Below, in pieces: positions 6,474 through 9,733 of a stretch of 9,733 bases of DNA. The position numbers and the translations under genes are program-made. The notes below the pieces were generated by a model. The model ran no database searches, was not told the DNA's origin, and saw only the letters and a list, made by a program, of their open reading frames with translations. This DNA is from Pseudomonas sp. PGPPP3 (GTDB lineage: Bacteria > Pseudomonadota > Gammaproteobacteria > Pseudomonadales > Pseudomonadaceae), in NCBI GenBank assembly GCA_002256055.1, contig NKIE01000043.1, positions 1 to 9,733 on the forward strand, given 5' to 3'. Numbering within the stretch: the stretch's first letter is position 1; the number at the start of each line of letters is the position of its first letter.

Positions 6474-7682
6474 TTGTCCGCATCCGCATCCGCATCCGCA
6501 TCCACCTACAGCCGGCTGGACCTGATCCGCTTCTTTGCCGCCTGCTTGGCCGGCTTTCTCGCAGGCCATCTGACCAACTACACGGTGATTCTCTACGCCC
6601 AGGATGTCTGGGGCCGTGATGCGCTGGCCGGCGCCGGCTTCGCCTTGTGCTTTGGCGTGCCCTTGCTGCTCGGCTGGCCTGCGGGTGCCTGGTGCGACCA
6701 ATACTCACCGCAGCGTATTGCGCAGATTGCTCACGGTGCCTTTCTTGTCGCGCTGCTCTGGCTGGTGGCGGCGAGTCGCAGCGAAACCTGGGGCGTGACC
6801 TTCTACCTGCTCGGCGCCACTTGTGCCGGCATCGGTTGGGCGCTGCTCGCACCGGCACGCATGGCCTTACTTGGTCGTCTGGCCGGCGAGCGTCAGGCCA
6901 AGCTGGCGGTATTGTTCAACGCCCTGGTGATGCTCGGCTTTGGCCTGGCGCCGCTGTTGCTGGCGCTGGCCCGCACCCAGGGCGGCTGGCCGGCGGTGCA
7001 GGCCTGTGGCTTGCTGCTGTTTCTGCTGGCCAGCGGCCTGATGCTGGGCCTTAAAGTGCCGGCGCTCGGCGGTGAGGGTCATGTACTGAAGCGTATTAGT
7101 CAGGGCTTCGCCTATGCCCTGGGCGCGCCACTGCTGGCCCAGGCGCTGCTCACGGCGGTGTTGATTTATCTCGCCATGGGGCCGATTCAGGTGATGCTGC
7201 CGCGCTTTGCTCAGCAGACCCTGATGCTCTCCGAGCTGGACCGTGGCCTTTTCCTCGGCGCGCTGGCGCTGGCGCTGCTGCTCGGTGGCGCGCTGGCCCT
7301 GCCGCTGGCGCGGCGTTTCGGCCAGGGCCGTAGTCTGCTGGTTGCTGCCGTGCTCAGTGGCGTGGCGCTGAGCCTGCTCGGCCTACAGGAGAGCCTGCTC
7401 GGTGCCCTGCTCTGCCTGGGCGCCAACGGCATGGGCGCGGGCCTGGCGGTGAGCCTGATCGTCGCCTTGCTGCAGCACGAGAGCGAGCCGGCGCTGCGTG
7501 GCCGCCTGCTGAGTGTGTACACCGTGACTAGCCAAGTGGTGCCGGCGGCTGGCGGGCTGGGCGCGGGTCTGCTGCTGGAGCGCCTGCCGGCCAGCCAGGG
7601 CTTGCTGCTGTGTGGGCTGAGCCTGACGGTGCTGTTTGCTCTGGCCGGGTTAAATCTGCGAACGCTGCGCCGCTATGCTTGA
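6474..7682 (+). CDS. MFS transporter, EntS/DHA3-like
   Basis: About 402 aa with roughly 12 hydrophobic segments. A TTG start at 6474 is preferred: GGAG lies six bases upstream (6464-6467) and the protein then starts (M)SASASASASTYSRLDLIRFF directly before the first helix. An ATG at 6411 would put the REP-like palindrome inside the coding region and has no good site. The loop 2-3 signature GAWCDQYSPQR (GxxxDxxxxxR) is present, and the overall layout resembles enterobactin-exporter-like MFS proteins. It is an inner-membrane carrier; direction and substrate are unknown. It lies 102 bases after the heme-propeller gene on the same strand and is probably co-transcribed, though the palindrome may lower its expression. 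Confidence 0.86.
   Translation: MSASASASASTYSRLDLIRFFAACLAGFLAGHLTNYTVILYAQDVWGRDALAGAGFALCFGVPLLLGWPAGAWCDQYSPQRIAQIAHGAFLVALLWLVAASRSETWGVTFYLLGATCAGIGWALLAPARMALLGRLAGERQAKLAVLFNALVMLGFGLAPLLLALARTQGGWPAVQACGLLLFLLASGLMLGLKVPALGGEGHVLKRISQGFAYALGAPLLAQALLTAVLIYLAMGPIQVMLPRFAQQTLMLSELDRGLFLGALALALLLGGALALPLARRFGQGRSLLVAAVLSGVALSLLGLQESLLGALLCLGANGMGAGLAVSLIVALLQHESEPALRGRLLSVYTVTSQVVPAAGGLGAGLLLERLPASQGLLLCGLSLTVLFALAGLNLRTLRRYA
6477..6503 (+). repeat. Hexanucleotide tandem repeat, TCCGCA x4.5
   Basis: Four and a half copies of TCCGCA follow the TTG start codon directly and encode alternating Ser-Ala. Because the unit is six bases, slippage would lengthen or shorten the N-terminus by two residues without shifting the frame. 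Confidence 0.9.
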
Positions 7683-7778
7683 GATGAGAGAGTTGTGTTG
7701 GCTTTTTGCAGTGTGAATGCCGGCACTGAGCGTGTTGCAGTACTAAAACCTGTTGCTTGTTAAGCGCCGTTGGCGGGA

Positions 7779-8717
7779 TCAGAAATAGCCCTCGATTTTC
7801 TTCTTTTCCATCGAACCGTCCTGGTCGTGGTCGATGATCCGTCCCTGCCGTTCTGAGGTGCGAGTCAGCAACATTTCTTGAATGATCTGCGACACGTCCG
7901 TGGCGGTAGACTCCACTGCGCCGGTCAGCGGATAGCAGCCCAAGGTACGGAAGCGCACCCGGCGGTGCCTTATGCCAGCACGCTGGCTGGGCGAGAGGTG
8001 TGGCAGGATGCGCTCGTCGTCAATGCAAATTAGCGTTCCGTGCCAGTCCAGTACCGGTCGCTCGGCAGCACGGTAAAGATCGACATTCTCGATATTCTCC
8101 AAATAGATGTACTGCCAGATGTCCAACTCGGTCCAATTTGACAGAGGGAAGACGCGCAGGCTTTCACCCTGATCAACTCGGCTGTTGTACAGATTCCATA
8201 ACTCTGGCCGTTGCTGCTTGGGGTCCCAGCGGTGGTGGCGATCACGGAAGGAGAATACTCGTTCCTTGGCGCGCGACTTTTCCTCATCACGTCGCGCCCC
8301 GCCGAAGCAGGCGTCGAACTTGTAATGATCCAGTGCTTGTTTCAAGGCTTCGGTTTTCATCACGTCGGTGTACTTGGCTGAGCCGACCGAGAACGGATTG
8401 ATATCCGCGGCTACCCCTTCCTGATTGATATGCACAAGCATGTCGAGTCCGAGCTTGGTTGCTAGGCGGTCACGAAACTCGCCCATTTCACGGAACTCCC
8501 AGGTTGTATCCACGTGCAGCAGCGGAAATGGAATGGTGCCAGGAAAGAAGGCCTTGCGAGCCAGATGCAGTAATACGGTCGAGTCTTTGCCGATGGAATA
8601 GAACAGGCAGGGGTTTTGTTTCTCTGCGACGATTTCGCGAAGAATATGGATAGCCTCGGCTTCGAGGGCGCGGAGGTGGGTCATGCGTGGAAACGGCAGC
8701 ATCGAAAGGGTTGGCAT
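7779..8717 (-). CDS. cysD: Sulfate adenylyltransferase subunit 2 (CysD), divergent orphan copy
   Basis: 312 aa. ATG at 8717 has AGGAG six bases upstream; the later ATG at residue 12 would give the more usual length of about 301 but has no site. CysD is the small catalytic subunit of ATP sulfurylase, making APS from ATP and sulfate with the GTPase CysN. Seen here are the PP-loop motif SIGKDS (41-46), [42 protein letters not shown] and the C-terminal SMEKKK...GYF. All core motifs are intact, so it looks functional. Compared with Pseudomonas CysD as I recall it, several stretches differ (for example [14 protein letters not shown]), suggesting a second or acquired copy. No cysN follows: the next gene leftward is the convergent MFS gene. 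It starts 14 bases after the DUF6671-like gene. Confidence 0.93.
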   Translation of the reverse strand: MPTLSMLPFPRMTHLRALEAEAIHILREIVAEKQNPCLFYSIGKDSTVLLHLARKAFFPGTIPFPLLHVDTTWEFREMGEFRDRLATKLGLDMLVHINQEGVAADINPFSVGSAKYTDVMKTEALKQALDHYKFDACFGGARRDEEKSRAKERVFSFRDRHHRWDPKQQRPELWNLYNSRVDQGESLRVFPLSNWTELDIWQYIYLENIENVDLYRAAERPVLDWHGTLICIDDERILPHLSPSQRAGIRHRRVRFRTLGCYPLTGAVESTATDVSQIIQEMLLTRTSERQGRIIDHDQDGSMEKKKIEGYF

Positions 8718-8731
8718 CTGGGGCTCCTTAT

Positions 8732-9541
8732 TCATGGATTGCATTGCGGGCAATGCTGCGGTTCGGCGAAGCCTGTTCGGGTGTTTGTCTCTGTGTGGCC
8801 GCAGGCGCCGCACAGCCAGTGTTCATTGAGTGTCTGTGACGTGGGGTAATCGCAGGCCAGACAGGCCAGCCCTGGCTGCAACTGTTGAACGGAGTAACCG
8901 GCCGCCTGGCAGGCCGGACAACTGATCGCTAGACGCATGGCCAATTGGTTAGCGGCGCGCCTGATTAATGCTTGGCGCCGCGGATTAAGGTGGGCGCGCA
9001 TATCCGTTTCCAGCCAGACCTGGTCGTGCTTTTCCAGCATTGCTGTAACGGTTTGCTCAAGCTGAGCTGGATCCTGAACCGCCTTGCAGAAAATGCTATC
9101 GCCCGCCTGCCCGATGATCAGCGCATGGTCCGGGAAGCCGGCTTGTGTGGCGAATGCCTGCGCATCAGCCAGGCTGGTGACCCAGCGTTGTGCATAGTTG
9201 GTATCGCTACCACCTTGGCTGGCATACACCGCATAGCCTAGATGAGCATCCCACCAACACAGCAGTTCGTTGTCCCAAGGCAGCATGCCTAGGTAAGGGT
9301 CGCGTCCAAAGCTACCTTCGCTGCCCAGTCCGTAGCGTGTTCCTGCCAGTTGTGTCGCCAGTCGCGCTTTGGTCAGTGCTGTCTCATGGGCACTGCTGGT
9401 GCGGGATACCTCGCGGCTGAAGGTGCCGAGACGATCGGTATCAAAACTGTCGACAGTAACCACGTCGAAGCCACTGTCCGCGAGACTGTCAGCAACCAGT
9501 GGTGCCTTGTTGTGATTAGTGAGAAAGGCCAGTGTTTGCAT
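8732..9541 (-). CDS. DUF6671-like protein with C-terminal zinc-ribbon-like cysteines
   Basis: 269 aa. ATG at 9541 has a near-perfect AAGGAGG six bases upstream; a longer frame from 9589 would overlap the upstream gene and lacks such a site. The N-terminal half has THNxK-like TNHNK (8-12), [14 protein letters not shown] (34-47), ETALTKAR and [12 protein letters not shown] (71-82), which I recognise as DUF6671. This layout (N/K-rich strand, then KA, then an acidic/Gly motif) faintly recalls the Ham1/ITPase fold, but that is inference. The C-terminus carries four CxxC pairs (208/211, 227/230, 244/247, 264/267), enough for two zinc ribbons. It is probably cytoplasmic with unknown activity. It lies 10 bases after the IDH-like gene and 14 bases before cysD, so the three are almost certainly one operon. 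Confidence 0.82.
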   Translation of the reverse strand: MQTLAFLTNHNKAPLVADSLADSGFDVVTVDSFDTDRLGTFSREVSRTSSAHETALTKARLATQLAGTRYGLGSEGSFGRDPYLGMLPWDNELLCWWDAHLGYAVYASQGGSDTNYAQRWVTSLADAQAFATQAGFPDHALIIGQAGDSIFCKAVQDPAQLEQTVTAMLEKHDQVWLETDMRAHLNPRRQALIRRAANQLAMRLAISCPACQAAGYSVQQLQPGLACLACDYPTSQTLNEHWLCGACGHTETNTRTGFAEPQHCPQCNP

Positions 9542-9551
9542 GTCCGCCTCC

Positions 9552-9733
9552 TTAACCATGAACAGCAGCGAAGCCAGCTTCGCCGTCAAAGTTGTAGAGA
9601 TTTTCGGTTTTCACCACATCAAAGCCTGCGGTGTGCAGGCGGGCCTGCAGGTCCAGCACATCGCTGAAACTGATGACTTCAGCCGCTGATTTGAAGCGGC
9701 AGCGCCAGTGGTCAACGCAGAAAGTTTCGGGGA
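9552..9733 (-). CDS. C-terminal end of an isocitrate-dehydrogenase-like protein (5' end beyond window)
   Basis: Only the last 59 residues are in the window, ending at TAA (9552-9554). The visible stretch includes CVDHWRCRFK, then SFSDVLDLQARLHTAGFDVV and KTENLYNFDGEAGF. From memory this matches the C-terminal extension of some larger NADP-dependent isocitrate dehydrogenases, not the E. coli Icd type. No catalytic residues can be checked, so the call rests on this tail alone. It is the upstream gene of the DUF6671-cysD operon, with a 10-base gap to the next start. Confidence 0.55.
   Translation of the reverse strand, partial: PETFCVDHWRCRFKSAAEVISFSDVLDLQARLHTAGFDVVKTENLYNFDGEAGFAAVHG

Noticed and set aside
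7683..7778. Terminator between the convergent MFS and cysD genes
   Set aside because: Only a 4-bp stem (CGCC/GGCG near 7764) and a 5-bp inverted repeat (CAGTG/CACTG near 7709-7728) are seen, with no clear T run in the right place on either strand.

Overview
The window looks like chromosome from a Pseudomonas-type gammaproteobacterium. Coding regions are GC-rich with strong Shine-Dalgarno sites. The layout is compact and operonic, a REP-like palindrome sits between two genes, and CysD and the c-di-GMP protein resemble Pseudomonadaceae proteins. No rRNA, tRNA, CRISPR array, transposase or integrase was seen.

Left part (1-2577, minus strand): reading leftwards from a putative promoter near 2577 come two small paralogous proteins of unknown function (98 and 97 aa), then a large oxygen/heme-sensing c-di-GMP protein (globin-PAS-GGDEF-EAL) that runs off the left edge. 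Each small gene is followed by the same element: two short GC-rich hairpins joined directly to an intrinsic terminator. The two copies match at 44 of 46 bases, clearly more than the genes they follow. Each terminator also lies just upstream of the next gene, so it could act as a leader or attenuator. This is the strongest candidate for an undescribed element in the window.

Middle part (2739-7682, plus strand): a tight set of genes encodes a BASS-type (bile acid:sodium symporter) transporter, an extended SDR epimerase/dehydratase, a secreted protein joining a mono-heme site to a streptogramin-lyase-like beta-propeller, and, after a 102-base gap with a REP-like hairpin, an MFS transporter of EntS/DHA3 type. 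The first three genes overlap. Together they suggest uptake or export plus redox or lyase processing of an unidentified small molecule.

Right part (7779-9733, minus strand): the C-terminus of an isocitrate-dehydrogenase-like protein, a DUF6671-like protein with four CxxC pairs, and a divergent CysD (ATP sulfurylase small subunit) form a closely spaced operon. CysD is the last gene and faces the convergent MFS gene, so the usual downstream partner cysN is absent here. This part looks less GC-rich by eye than the middle operon.
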